In this document: piece after piece, positions 26,149-35,012 of the stretch
How the letters are laid out: every line of letters starts with the position of its first letter
How positions within the stretch are numbered: the stretch's first letter is position 1
NCBI GenBank assembly: GCA_965220235.1
Contig: OZ244815.1
Span: 2,232,001 to 2,296,000, forward strand
Direction: 5' to 3'
Length of the DNA stretch: 64,000 nucleotides
From: Bin55 sp965220235
GTDB lineage: Bacteria; Pseudomonadota; Gammaproteobacteria; Pseudomonadales; Azotimanducaceae
The notes under the pieces: model-generated
Database searches by the model: none
Told to the model about the DNA's origin: nothing
What the model saw: the letters and a program-made list of their open reading frames with translations, nothing else
Program-made: the position numbers and the translations under genes

Positions 26149-26989
26149 CGCTAGACGCCTCCGCTAATCCCACGAATATTGGTGCAAAAGGTCGCTGCTG
26201 GGTTACTCGAACCAAGCTACTCCTCATGAGTTCGAGGATAGCCAAAAGTGACGCAATAAGCGAGACTTTTCCTTCACGTACATCGAACAGCGCATCAAAC
26301 GGCACCTGCTCTTCGGATTTTTCGAGTTTACCGATGATGTCCGTCATCCGTTCTCTCACCGAAATCGTCGTGCGTGCGATACGGTGTTGCTGATAAAGCT
26401 TTGAACGTTGAATGACATCCGCAAATGCGACCATTAGTTCCTTCAGCTCGATCTCTGGCTGCACTTCCGGTGCATAGGACTCTGCGAGAGGTGCGTGTAC
26501 GACATGCACTTCGCGATCGACACGAGGTAACGCATCTAGACGTTCAGACGCGTTCTTTAACCGTTCGTACTCTTGGAGTCGGCGACGTAGTTCGGCTTCA
26601 GGATTCGCCTCTTCTTCCTCATCGCTCTCCAGCTGCGGAAGCAACGCCCGTGATTTGATCACCATCAGCGTCGCGGCAATCACCAAGTATTCCCCTGCAA
26701 GCTGTAGTCGAAGTGTCGACATCAACTCGATGTACTGCATGTACTGATCAGCAATATCCGCTAGACGTATCTCAAGGATGTTGAGGTTCTGCTTACGAAT
26801 CAAATAGAGCAAGAGATCTAATGGTCCTTCGAAAGACTCGAGCATCACGATCATCGCATCCGGCGGTACGTGTAAATCGTTTGGGAGCTCGTCTATGCTC
26901 TTGTCGCCAATGCGTGCTCGATACGGCATGCCGTTGTCCCGGTTCAAAGCCAATTCGTCGGTCGTTTGATTTGCTAATTCGTCACGCAT
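26141..26989 (-). CDS. scpA: Segregation and condensation protein A (kleisin)
   Basis: ScpA bridges the SMC heads with ScpB. The FEGPLDLLLYLIRKQNLNI block is the family signature and is followed by the helical middle (EYLVIAATLMVIKSRALLP) and a C-terminal winged helix (FLALLELMR-type segment SLLAILELMR). I chose the ATG at 26989, which gives 282 residues and an eight-base overlap with trpS; a TTG two codons upstream is also in frame. It is co-transcribed with trpS and scpB. Confidence 0.95.
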   Translation of the reverse strand: MRDELANQTTDELALNRDNGMPYRARIGDKSIDELPNDLHVPPDAMIVMLESFEGPLDLLLYLIRKQNLNILEIRLADIADQYMQYIELMSTLRLQLAGEYLVIAATLMVIKSRALLPQLESDEEEEANPEAELRRRLQEYERLKNASERLDALPRVDREVHVVHAPLAESYAPEVQPEIELKELMVAFADVIQRSKLYQQHRIARTTISVRERMTDIIGKLEKSEEQVPFDALFDVREGKVSLIASLLAILELMRSSLVRVTQQRPFAPIFVGLAEASSVG

Positions 26990-28205
26990 TCGCAATACCT
27001 ATAGCCGCTCTAACTTCAGTCATGGTTTCTTTCGCAATCACTCGCGCTTTCTCTGACCCTTCAGCAAGAATCTGACGCACTTTTTCGGGCGAATTCGCAT
27101 ATTCCGCCGCCCGTTCTCGAAACGTCGTCTGCTCTACGCTAATCGTGTCGATGAGAGGTTGTTTGCATTCCCGGCAACCAATCGACGCCGTGCGACAGCC
27201 GTTTGCTGCCCATTCGAGCTGATCCTCGTCTAGGTAAATCTTGTGCCACGTAAACACAGGACACTTTGCTGGGTCACCCGGATCTTTGAGGCGAACTCGA
27301 GCCGGGTCGGTTTGCATACGACTGATTTTTTGCTCAATCGCTTCAGGTTCATCCCGAAGTTGAACCGTGTTGCCGTACGACTTCGACATTTTTCGACCGT
27401 CGAGCCCAACCACAAGTGGCGTCTCTGTAGCCAGTGTGCGTGGCTCAGGCAGAATCACTCGTCCGGTTCCGCGTAGGTAGCCCTCAAGCGTCTCGGATTC
27501 ACGGCGAGAGAGTGTGGAACTCGATGACAGCAGCGCTAAGCCGTCTTCCAGAGACTCCTGACGACCGTCTTCACGATATCCTCGATGGGCTGCAAGAAAG
27601 TCACGCTTGAACGCTTGCCCTTGATCCTCGAGTAGGTCCTGTACGGTGGATTCGAAATCAATGCTGCGGCCATAAATCTCATTGAATCGACGAGCGATTT
27701 CTCGACACATTTCGACGTGGGCGTCTTGGTCCATACCGACGGGTACACGTTCTGCCCGATAGATGAGTATGTCGGCCGCTTGAAGCACTGGATAACCAAG
27801 AAAACCGTAGGTCGCCAGGTCCTTATCCTGCAGGGAATTGATGATGTCCTTGTAAGTCGGAACGCGCTCTACCCAAGGCAGTGGTGTAATCATGGATAGA
27901 AAGAGATGCAGTTCCGCATGTTCCGGTACTCTGCTCTGCATGAAGATCGTGCATTGGTCCGGAGACAAACCGGCACCTAGCCAATCCACGACCATCTCCT
28001 GCGAGTACTCCTCGATCGTGTGTGTTTCGTCGTACGCGGTCGTGAGAGCGTGCCAGTCGGCGACAAAGAAATAGCAGTCGTATTGAGACTGTAGGTCTAC
28101 CCAGTTTTTTAATGCACCGTGGTAGTTCCCCAAGTGCATATAGCCAGTGGGTCTCATCCCTGATAGGACTCTATCTGGGCGTTTGGCTTGGTTTGCTTCT
28201 TCCAT
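26982..28205 (-). CDS. trpS: Tryptophanyl-tRNA synthetase with Fe-S-type cysteine motif
   Basis: TrpRS charges tRNA-Trp. The class I signatures are GYMHLGN (residues 21-27, the HIGH motif) and KMSKS at 272-276. The 407-residue length exceeds compact TrpRS (about 330) because of an insertion at about residues 184-260, also seen in other proteobacteria. Near the C-terminus Cys315, Cys337, Cys344 and Cys347 form C-x21-C-x6-C-x2-C, almost the spacing of the 4Fe-4S-binding TrpRS known from Thermotoga. It is the first gene of trpS-scpA-scpB-rluB. Confidence 0.96.
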   Translation of the reverse strand: MEEANQAKRPDRVLSGMRPTGYMHLGNYHGALKNWVDLQSQYDCYFFVADWHALTTAYDETHTIEEYSQEMVVDWLGAGLSPDQCTIFMQSRVPEHAELHLFLSMITPLPWVERVPTYKDIINSLQDKDLATYGFLGYPVLQAADILIYRAERVPVGMDQDAHVEMCREIARRFNEIYGRSIDFESTVQDLLEDQGQAFKRDFLAAHRGYREDGRQESLEDGLALLSSSSTLSRRESETLEGYLRGTGRVILPEPRTLATETPLVVGLDGRKMSKSYGNTVQLRDEPEAIEQKISRMQTDPARVRLKDPGDPAKCPVFTWHKIYLDEDQLEWAANGCRTASIGCRECKQPLIDTISVEQTTFRERAAEYANSPEKVRQILAEGSEKARVIAKETMTEVRAAIGIANA

Positions 28206-28327
28206 GAATCAAGGCTACGAAAGGTTTACGGACACTCGCCGAAGCCTCGTCAAGCCGTTTTGTTAGCTTGGGTTAGTGAGGAATTGTATGGCAATTCCGT
28301 CTTGTCTTCAGAGAGTATTAAGGTCGC

Positions 28328-29041
28328 TCATGCATCAGTGCGACGCCAATCGATCTCTTCAATGCCGTGACCGCGCAGATAGTTGTTTGCGCCGCTGAAA
28401 TGACGGCAACCAAAGAAGCCATTTTGAGCAGAATATGGTGAAGGATGTGCAGCTGTTAGGACGCAATGTCGGTCGCGCGAAACTCGCTCCCCTTTCGCTT
28501 TGGCATAGGCTCCCCAGAGAAGGAAGACAACGTGCTCGCGATGCTCATCAACGATTTCGACGATGCGGTCGGTAAATCGTTCCCAGCCTTTGTTTTGATG
28601 GGAGCCACTCGCACCTTCAAGAACGGTTAGCGTGGCATTGAGTAATAACACGCCTTGTTCAGCCCAACCTAGTAGGCTGCCGCTTGAAGGCGTAAAAGGA
28701 GTACCCGAAGCGTCGTTCTCCCTCAGATCTTCCGTTAATTCCTTAAAGATGTTCATTAACGAAGGTGGTTGCCTCACACCGGGAGGTACACTGAAACTCA
28801 ACCCGTGTGCCTGACCTCGATAGATGTACGGGTCCTGTCCGATGATCACGACTTTGACGTCAGGCAATGGACACCTATCAAGTGCATTGAAAATCTGCTT
28901 AGAAGGTGGGAATATGCTTTTTCCTGCGCTCCGTTCGGCAAGCAAGAACTCTCGTAGCTGGTCCATGTAGTCGGACTCAAATTCGCTTCGAAGCGCTTCT
29001 TTCCATGAGTCATGCAAGACAACTCGGTCAACCGCGCTCAT
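28328..29041 (-). CDS. ung: Uracil-DNA glycosylase
   Basis: Ung removes uracil from DNA to start base-excision repair. The 237-residue product has the catalytic water-activating motif GQDPY (Asp70), the AHGLSFSVPPGV and QPPSLMNIFKEL segments, LLLNATLTV, LLWGAYAKAKG and the DNA-intercalating HPSPYSAQNGFFGCRHF loop. All family-1 elements are intact and the length is normal. It lies just downstream of lysS on the same strand, six bases away, so it may be the last gene of the hom-recJ-prfB-lysS region. Confidence 0.97.
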   Translation of the reverse strand: MSAVDRVVLHDSWKEALRSEFESDYMDQLREFLLAERSAGKSIFPPSKQIFNALDRCPLPDVKVVIIGQDPYIYRGQAHGLSFSVPPGVRQPPSLMNIFKELTEDLRENDASGTPFTPSSGSLLGWAEQGVLLLNATLTVLEGASGSHQNKGWERFTDRIVEIVDEHREHVVFLLWGAYAKAKGERVSRDRHCVLTAAHPSPYSAQNGFFGCRHFSGANNYLRGHGIEEIDWRRTDA

Positions 29042-29046
29042 GGTTT

Positions 29047-30528
29047 CTAAGCTCGATCTCTCAGCTGCGGGAAGAGCAGTACATCACGGATTGAATGGCG
29101 GTCGGTTAGCAACATGATGAGGCGATCGATCCCGAGTCCCTCCCCCGCGGTTGGTGGCATACCGTATTCAAGCGCTGTGATGAAGTCTTCGTCGATACTC
29201 ATTGCCTCTTCATCGCCCGCGCTCTTGAGTGACGCCTGGTGTTCAAAACGCGCACGCTGATCTTCCGGGTCGTTGAGTTCCGAAAAGCCGTTCGCGATCT
29301 CTCGACCTGCGATGAAATACTCAAAACGATCGGTGAAATCAGGATCCTCTTTATTTCGCATTGCCAATGGCGAGATCGAGGCTGGATACTGAGTCACGAA
29401 AGTCGGTTGCTCGAGCTGATGTTCTACGCGCGCTTCAAACAGTTCGTTCAATATCGCGCCGGCATCCATGCTCTTTGCCACGTGTACCTCTAGCTTGTCC
29501 GCTATGGTGCGCACGTGTCCTTCGTCTCTAAGAGTATTTGGCTCTTCTCCAAGTTCATTTGCCACTGCATCTAGCATGGTAATTCGACTTGCTGGTTGTT
29601 CAAAATCCAATTCAAGATCGCCGAAGGTCACCGACACTCCGCCAGTTGTATCACGGACAATTTGTCGCATCATCTCGTCCGTGAGATCCATCATGTCCTC
29701 GAAGGTCGCATAACTCTCGTAGAACTCAAGCATGGTGAATTCCGGACTATGACGCGTCGATAGTCCTTCGTTACGAAAATTCCGATTGATCTCGAATACC
29801 CGTTCCACACCTCCGACGACGAGACGTTTGAGGTACAGTTCAGGCGCGATACGGAGATACAGATCCCGCGATAGCGCGTTGTGGTGCGTCGTAAATGGTT
29901 TTGCGCTTGCCCCACCTGGAATCGGATGGAGCATCGGTGTCTCAACTTCCCAGTAATCGCGAGCTTGAAAGAACTGACGAATCGACGACAGCACCTTACT
30001 GCGCGTCTCGAAAACACTTCGTGATTCCTGATCGACGATCAGATCGACATAACGTCGCCGGTACTTGAACTCCTGATCTGAAATTCCGTGGTACTTTTCA
30101 GGTAATGGCTGCAGTGCCTTGACGAGTATTCGCAGTTCCTGCGCCTCGACCGTGAGCTCACCACGGTTGGTCTTCATGACCACACCACGCACTGCGACGA
30201 TATCACCAACGTCGATTAAGTGCTTGAAATCTTCGTAAGTTTGTTCACTTACGTTATCGGAGCGGACATAGATCTGGATACGATCGCCCGTGTCGTATAG
30301 CGTCGCGAAGCTCGCCTTACCCATATCTCGCCGTAGCACGACGCGACCTGCGATTGCAACCTCAATCGCTCGTTCTGCGAGCTGCTCTTTGGTGAGATCG
30401 TCGTAATCCTCGTGCAACACAGCGGCGTGATGTGTTGGTTTGAAGTCATTCGGAAAGTTGAAGCCTTGACCTCGCAAGCTATCTAGCTTGTGTCGCCGGA
30501 CTTCGAACTCGTTTCGTTCTTCGCTCAA
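29047..30528 (-). CDS. lysS: Lysyl-tRNA synthetase (class II)
   Basis: A 493-residue class II LysRS. An N-terminal OB-fold domain (GRVVLRRDMGKASFATLYD) precedes the catalytic core, with YRRRYVDLIVD (motif 1 region), FRNEGLSTRHSPEFTMLEFYESYA (motif 2), and GLGIDRLIMLLTDRHSIRDVLLFPQLR (motif 3). The start is TTG at 30528, overlapping the prfB stop (TTGA). The prfB-lysS pair is a conserved bacterial operon. Confidence 0.97.
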   Translation of the reverse strand: MSEERNEFEVRRHKLDSLRGQGFNFPNDFKPTHHAAVLHEDYDDLTKEQLAERAIEVAIAGRVVLRRDMGKASFATLYDTGDRIQIYVRSDNVSEQTYEDFKHLIDVGDIVAVRGVVMKTNRGELTVEAQELRILVKALQPLPEKYHGISDQEFKYRRRYVDLIVDQESRSVFETRSKVLSSIRQFFQARDYWEVETPMLHPIPGGASAKPFTTHHNALSRDLYLRIAPELYLKRLVVGGVERVFEINRNFRNEGLSTRHSPEFTMLEFYESYATFEDMMDLTDEMMRQIVRDTTGGVSVTFGDLELDFEQPASRITMLDAVANELGEEPNTLRDEGHVRTIADKLEVHVAKSMDAGAILNELFEARVEHQLEQPTFVTQYPASISPLAMRNKEDPDFTDRFEYFIAGREIANGFSELNDPEDQRARFEHQASLKSAGDEEAMSIDEDFITALEYGMPPTAGEGLGIDRLIMLLTDRHSIRDVLLFPQLRDRA

Positions 30529-31623
30529 ACGTCCGCCTTCAAGTTTGCCGTCATAAATTCGTCCAAGTCGCCGTTCAGCACGCGTGTCGGATCCGAGATT
30601 TCGATATTCGTTCGTAAATCCTTGACGCGAGACTGATCAAGCACGTACGACCTGATCTGACTACCAAAGCCAATATTCGCCTTGCTGGACTCGAGCTCTT
30701 GTCGCGCCGCATCGCGCTCTTGGATCGCCAAATCGTAAAGTCTCGCTCGCAATTGTTTCCATGCTTGATCACGGTTTTGATGTTGGGACCTTTCGGACTG
30801 GCATTGCACGACCGTCTTGGTCGGTAGGTGGGTTAGTCGTACGGCCGAGTCGGTGCGATTCACGTGCTGACCGCCAGCGCCGCTTGCCCGGTACGTATCG
30901 GTACGTACGTCCGACGGATCAATCTCAATTTCAATCGTGTCGTCAACTTCAGCGTACACGTACACGGACGCAAACGACGTATGGCGACGATTCCCCGAAT
31001 CAAACGGTGAATGCCTAACCAATCGGTGAATACCCGTTTCAGTTCGAAGCCAGCCAAATGCAAAGTCGCCTGCGACATAGAGCGTGGCGCTACGAATGCC
31101 AGCAATGTCGCCGGCACTTGCTTCACGCAATTGATAGCCGAACTGTCGTTTTTCGCACCACTTGATGTACATCCGAAGCAGCATGTTTGCCCAGTCCTGT
31201 GCCTCGGTTCCGCCTTCGCCGAACTGAATGTCAATGAACGCATTACTCGAATCGGTTTCACCATCGAACATGCGCTGAAATTCAAGTTCGCCGAGTTTCT
31301 GTTCCGTCGCATCAAAATCCTCAGCGAGTTCGTCCAGCGCGTCCTGGTCTGATTCCTCAGCAGCGAGTTCAAGGTACTCCGACGCATCTACTAAGGCTTG
31401 TCGGAGTTCGAGAACGCTACCGACTGTGCGATCTAGGCGTGAACGTTCTTGAGAAAGATCCTTGATCTTCTCTTGATTCTCCCATGTCTCCGGGAGAGAA
31501 AGTTCGCGATCTACTTCCTCAAGTCGATCGCTTTTGCCTTCAACGTCAAAGAGAGTCCTTTAGCAGTGCGAATCGAGACTCAAATGACTTTAGTTGCTCT
31601 CGCAATGATGTGATTTCGGCCAT
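30525..31623 (-). CDS. prfB: Peptide chain release factor 2, expressed through a +1 programmed frameshift
   Basis: RF2 ends translation at UGA and UAA. The gene is split between two frames. From ATG at 31623, 25 codons lead to CTT followed by an in-frame TGA (31546-31548). Shifting +1 at CTT TGA C continues as DVEGKSDRLEEVDREL and on to the stop at 30525, giving 365 residues, the same as E. coli RF2. The tripeptide-anticodon SPF motif (RHSPFDSG) and the peptidyl-hydrolase GGQ motif (SGAGGQHVNRTDSAVR) are intact. Annotators without frameshift logic would call only the 3' part. It overlaps lysS. Confidence 0.97.
31545..31560 (-). promoter_or_regulatory. prfB: prfB programmed +1 frameshift signal
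   Basis: On the minus strand the slip heptamer CTTTGAC (31551-31545) contains the in-frame stop TGA at 31548-31546. An internal Shine-Dalgarno-like AAGGA (31560-31556) stands four bases upstream of CTT, close to the spacing in E. coli prfB. Low RF2 slows termination at this UGA and favours the shift, which gives autoregulation. Confidence 0.93.
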
Positions 31624-31640
31624 GACTTTCAGACTCTAAC

Positions 31641-31678
31641 AAACAAAAAAGCCGAGGTTGCTCACGCAAGAACCCGGC
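31641..31678 (-). terminator. Rho-independent terminator after recJ
   Basis: On the minus strand GCCGGGTT (31678-31671) pairs with AACCTCGGC (31659-31651), with one bulge or mismatch and an 11-nt loop, followed by a run of six U encoded by the A-tract at 31645-31650. It begins immediately after the recJ stop and ends about 20 bases before the prfB start, so it should separate recJ from prfB-lysS. Confidence 0.82.
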
Positions 31679-31680
31679 AA

Positions 31681-33414
31681 TCAATCGGCTGCCTCAATTT
31701 TAGAGGCGATTAATTGAAGTGTGACATCGCCACGGTATGTGTTTCGATTCAATTGATAAACCATCGAGATTTGATCCGCCTCAACGAGGGGATGTGAAAA
31801 CGCAATTGCTTCAAAATGGCGAGAACCATTTCTCAGAATGAATTTTTGATGTTCTCGATTTCTACCAACACGCGTGGTTGAAACAACGTCAAACGTACCG
31901 TGGAAAGTAGGAGGCGTGAACGCCTGTCCCCACGGTTCAAGCCCGTCGATCTCATCCACCAGTGCCAAGCTCACTTCATCATCGTCCAATTCACCATCGG
32001 TGTAAATCGTCGGATTGAATGCATCCTCAGCCGCCAGTGTTTTGACCGCGTCATCAAACACGTTAGCGAAGCGCTCAAACTGCCGTTTGTAAATCGTCAA
32101 TCCTGCCGCGCCAGCATGTCCACCAAATTGAAGAATCAGTTTCGGAAATCTGGCGTCTACGAACGCAAGCACGTCGCGAATATGCACACCATCGATGCTG
32201 CGCGCGGAACCCTTGAGTTGCTGAAGCTCGGACGATTCTGCATCGGCAAATACGATGGCAGGGGTACCTGTTCGATCGACCAATCGACTAGCGACCAACC
32301 CCACGACACCCTCATGAAAATCCTGGTGGTAAACACAGCAGCTCTTTGTTTCATCCATGTCGACTAGGTTGACCAGGCGATTTGCTGTCTCGTTCATATC
32401 GGTCTGAATCGCACGACGTCTGACGTTCATATCTTGAAGCACTGAAGCCAACTCAACCGCTTCGTCAGGGTCTTCGGTCAGCAACAATCTGATTCCGACA
32501 GAGATGTCGTCGAGACGCCCCGCAGCGTTGATTCGAGGACCGATTCGAAAACCAAGTTCACGAGTTGTGAGCGTTTCAATCGGTGTTCGGCTGACTTCAC
32601 AGATCGCTCTAAAACCTGGACGCATCTGACCGTTACGCATCCGTCGCAGACCTTCGCTCACCAATCGTCTGTTGTTCAGATCGAGCGGCACCATATCAAC
32701 GACGGTACCCACAGCGACCAGGTCCAACCATTGACGCATATCAGGCACGTCGAGAGCTCGCTCTTCAAAGTAGCCTCGATCTACTAGCTCACGACGCACG
32801 GCAGCAAGGAGGTAAAAGGCGACCCCTACCCCACAAGGTTCGCTATCGAACGTCGAATTTGGTAAGTTGGGATTTACGATACTGTGTGCGCGAGGTAACT
32901 GATCGTGTTCCGCCGGGGCGAGATGGTGATCCGTCACGATCACCTCAATGTCGTGTGACCTCGCCAGTTCAATACCATCAGTTGACGATACACCGTTATC
33001 TACGGTAATAAGAAGATCAGGATTGTCGGGTAGCAGCGTTTCGACAAATCTTGTCGTTAATCCGTATCCAAAGCTGAAGCGATTCGGCACGCGAAATTCC
33101 GCTGCATCGTATGCAATCGAACGAAAAAAGAGTATGAACAACGAGCTTGCGGTAGCTCCGTCAGCGTCGTAATCACCGCACACGAATATGCGTTCATGCC
33201 GCTCGATTGCGTCAACGATACGGTCGGCCGCTTGTTGAATGTCCGGAATACCTTCCGGCGGATCAAGTTGACTAACTCGATAGTCGATCTCAGACTCGTC
33301 TCTAACACCGCGTGCACTGAGAATGCGTGCCATCGGCGCGGATACGTGTAACGCGTCTTGCAGAGCCTGAGGATCAACACCATAGGCGCGAGTCTTTATA
33401 GTGAGCGACGGCAC
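31681..33414 (-). CDS. recJ: Single-stranded-DNA-specific exonuclease RecJ
   Basis: RecJ is a 5'-3' exonuclease of recombination and mismatch or base-excision repair. The 577-residue protein carries the DHH-family metal motifs: CGDYDADGATASS (motif I), DNGVSS, the VTDHHLAP signature (motif III), and further on GPRINAAGRLDD. The C-terminal DHHA1-type domain has FGGHAGAAGLT. Start is GTG at 33414. Length matches E. coli RecJ (577). It lies between hom and prfB as in Pseudomonas-like genomes, and ends at a terminator hairpin. Confidence 0.96.
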   Translation of the reverse strand: MPSLTIKTRAYGVDPQALQDALHVSAPMARILSARGVRDESEIDYRVSQLDPPEGIPDIQQAADRIVDAIERHERIFVCGDYDADGATASSLFILFFRSIAYDAAEFRVPNRFSFGYGLTTRFVETLLPDNPDLLITVDNGVSSTDGIELARSHDIEVIVTDHHLAPAEHDQLPRAHSIVNPNLPNSTFDSEPCGVGVAFYLLAAVRRELVDRGYFEERALDVPDMRQWLDLVAVGTVVDMVPLDLNNRRLVSEGLRRMRNGQMRPGFRAICEVSRTPIETLTTRELGFRIGPRINAAGRLDDISVGIRLLLTEDPDEAVELASVLQDMNVRRRAIQTDMNETANRLVNLVDMDETKSCCVYHQDFHEGVVGLVASRLVDRTGTPAIVFADAESSELQQLKGSARSIDGVHIRDVLAFVDARFPKLILQFGGHAGAAGLTIYKRQFERFANVFDDAVKTLAAEDAFNPTIYTDGELDDDEVSLALVDEIDGLEPWGQAFTPPTFHGTFDVVSTTRVGRNREHQKFILRNGSRHFEAIAFSHPLVEADQISMVYQLNRNTYRGDVTLQLIASKIEAAD

Positions 33415-33430
33415 GTAGGCAATGTCCGTT

Positions 33431-34762
33431 CTAAGCGAAATCTACGACTCGGATTTTCTTGATCGGCGAAGCGATATCTGCTAAGGATTCAAGTTCCTCG
33501 AGGGATTGATCTAACTCACGTTCAACAACTGAGTTCGTGAGAATGACGACCGGAATAACAGCGGTGTCGATCGAACGGACGACTTCCTCCTGCTTCTGGA
33601 CCATGGAGGCGATCGATATGCCATGCCTCGCTAGAGTCTCGCCGATTGACGCGATAACGCCGGGACGATCAGTCGCCGCGATACTGAGAAAGAAGGAGCT
33701 AGCCACGTCGCCAATGCTGCGCGCTTTGAGCTCCCTTCCTCCGATACCCGGTTGTCGATACAAACCAGATGCAATATTGGTCAGGTCCGCTATCACCGAC
33801 GAAGCCGTCGCGTGACCACCTGCACCTGGACCAGTAAAGCGCAATACCCCCGTATTGGTCGTTCCCAGCTGAACCGCGTTCTCGACATCATTCACTTTCG
33901 CTAGTAAGTTTTCTTTCGGTACCAATGCAGGATGTACCCGCATTTCGATGACGTCATCGTCTTGTCGACCGATCGCTAAGTGCTTGATCGAATATCCGAA
34001 TTCATCTGCATGCCGAATATCGTCGATAGTAATCTCTTCGATGCCTTCGCAATACACTTCGTCGATCTCAATGGGTACATCGAACGCGAGCGCCACAAGA
34101 ATCGCCAGCTTTTGCGCCGCATCCATACCCCCAACATCGAAAGTGGGATCGGCTTCCGCGTAACCGAGCTGTTGCGCTGTACGTAATGCGTCCTCAAACG
34201 CAACGCCTTCCTCCGACATCGCAGTCAGAATGTAGTTGCATGTTCCGTTGATGATGCCGGTAAGCCATTGGATGTTGTTCGCCGGGAATCGAGTTTTAAG
34301 CGCAGCAATGATCGGGATACCACCAGCAACGGCGGCTTCGAATGCGAGAGGGACATTGCGTTCCCGCGCAATGGCTAACAGCTCATTGCCATGCGTCGCG
34401 AGCACCGCCTTGTTCGCCGTGATGACGCCGCGTCCGTGGTTCAAGCAAGACTTGATCAGATCGTATGCCGCGTCCGTTCCTCCAATCAATTCAACGACAA
34501 GATCAAGCTCATTGTCGGAAATCAAATCGTTGAGATCTGTACTGAACGCAGTCGATCCTAGCTCAACCTCGTCACGCAGACGACGACTCGCGACACGGCT
34601 GACACGCACTGCGTCGCCGGTGATTTCATCGAGTTGATCAGTATTCGCTTTCGCCAGATCAAGTAATCCTTGCGCGACAACACCTAACCCAGCGATTCCT
34701 ACGTTTATTGACAATCTTGAAGCACGATAACTACGAACACCACTGCGGCTAACAAGCCGCAC
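33431..34762 (-). CDS. hom: Homoserine dehydrogenase (monofunctional, with ACT domain)
   Basis: This NAD(P)-dependent enzyme reduces aspartate semialdehyde to homoserine for threonine and methionine. The Rossmann loop GIAGLGVVAQG lies near the N-terminus, with ITANKAVLATHG, the substrate motif INGTCNYIL, and YAEADPTFDVGGMDAAQKLAIL. A C-terminal ACT domain (RPGVIASIGETLARHGISI) implies threonine feedback. The 443-residue frame starts at GTG 34762; an in-frame TTG at 34714 fits the usual N-terminus better. A possible -10 (TACAAT, 34779-34774) lies just upstream and would favour the shorter form. thrC, often next, is missing. Confidence 0.95.
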   Translation of the reverse strand: MRLVSRSGVRSYRASRLSINVGIAGLGVVAQGLLDLAKANTDQLDEITGDAVRVSRVASRRLRDEVELGSTAFSTDLNDLISDNELDLVVELIGGTDAAYDLIKSCLNHGRGVITANKAVLATHGNELLAIARERNVPLAFEAAVAGGIPIIAALKTRFPANNIQWLTGIINGTCNYILTAMSEEGVAFEDALRTAQQLGYAEADPTFDVGGMDAAQKLAILVALAFDVPIEIDEVYCEGIEEITIDDIRHADEFGYSIKHLAIGRQDDDVIEMRVHPALVPKENLLAKVNDVENAVQLGTTNTGVLRFTGPGAGGHATASSVIADLTNIASGLYRQPGIGGRELKARSIGDVASSFFLSIAATDRPGVIASIGETLARHGISIASMVQKQEEVVRSIDTAVIPVVILTNSVVERELDQSLEELESLADIASPIKKIRVVDFA

Positions 34763-35012
34763 GAGAAGCCCGAATTGTAGCTTGGGAACGATTCGGGTAC
34801 ATTGGTATCGCTACTACGATTGCGGATCACGGGCAAGTCCAATGATCAGCGAAGTTGAACATCGAACAAATCTCAATCAAGCCGCACACATCTCGCCGTT
34901 TATCATTCACGGCGAACCAGGACTGCTGAGCTCACAATGAGAATGCTCATGGCGGAAGGCTCCGGGAGTACACACGCTGGTTCGTTCTTGGGAAGGTAAA
35001 GGATTGCTGTAG

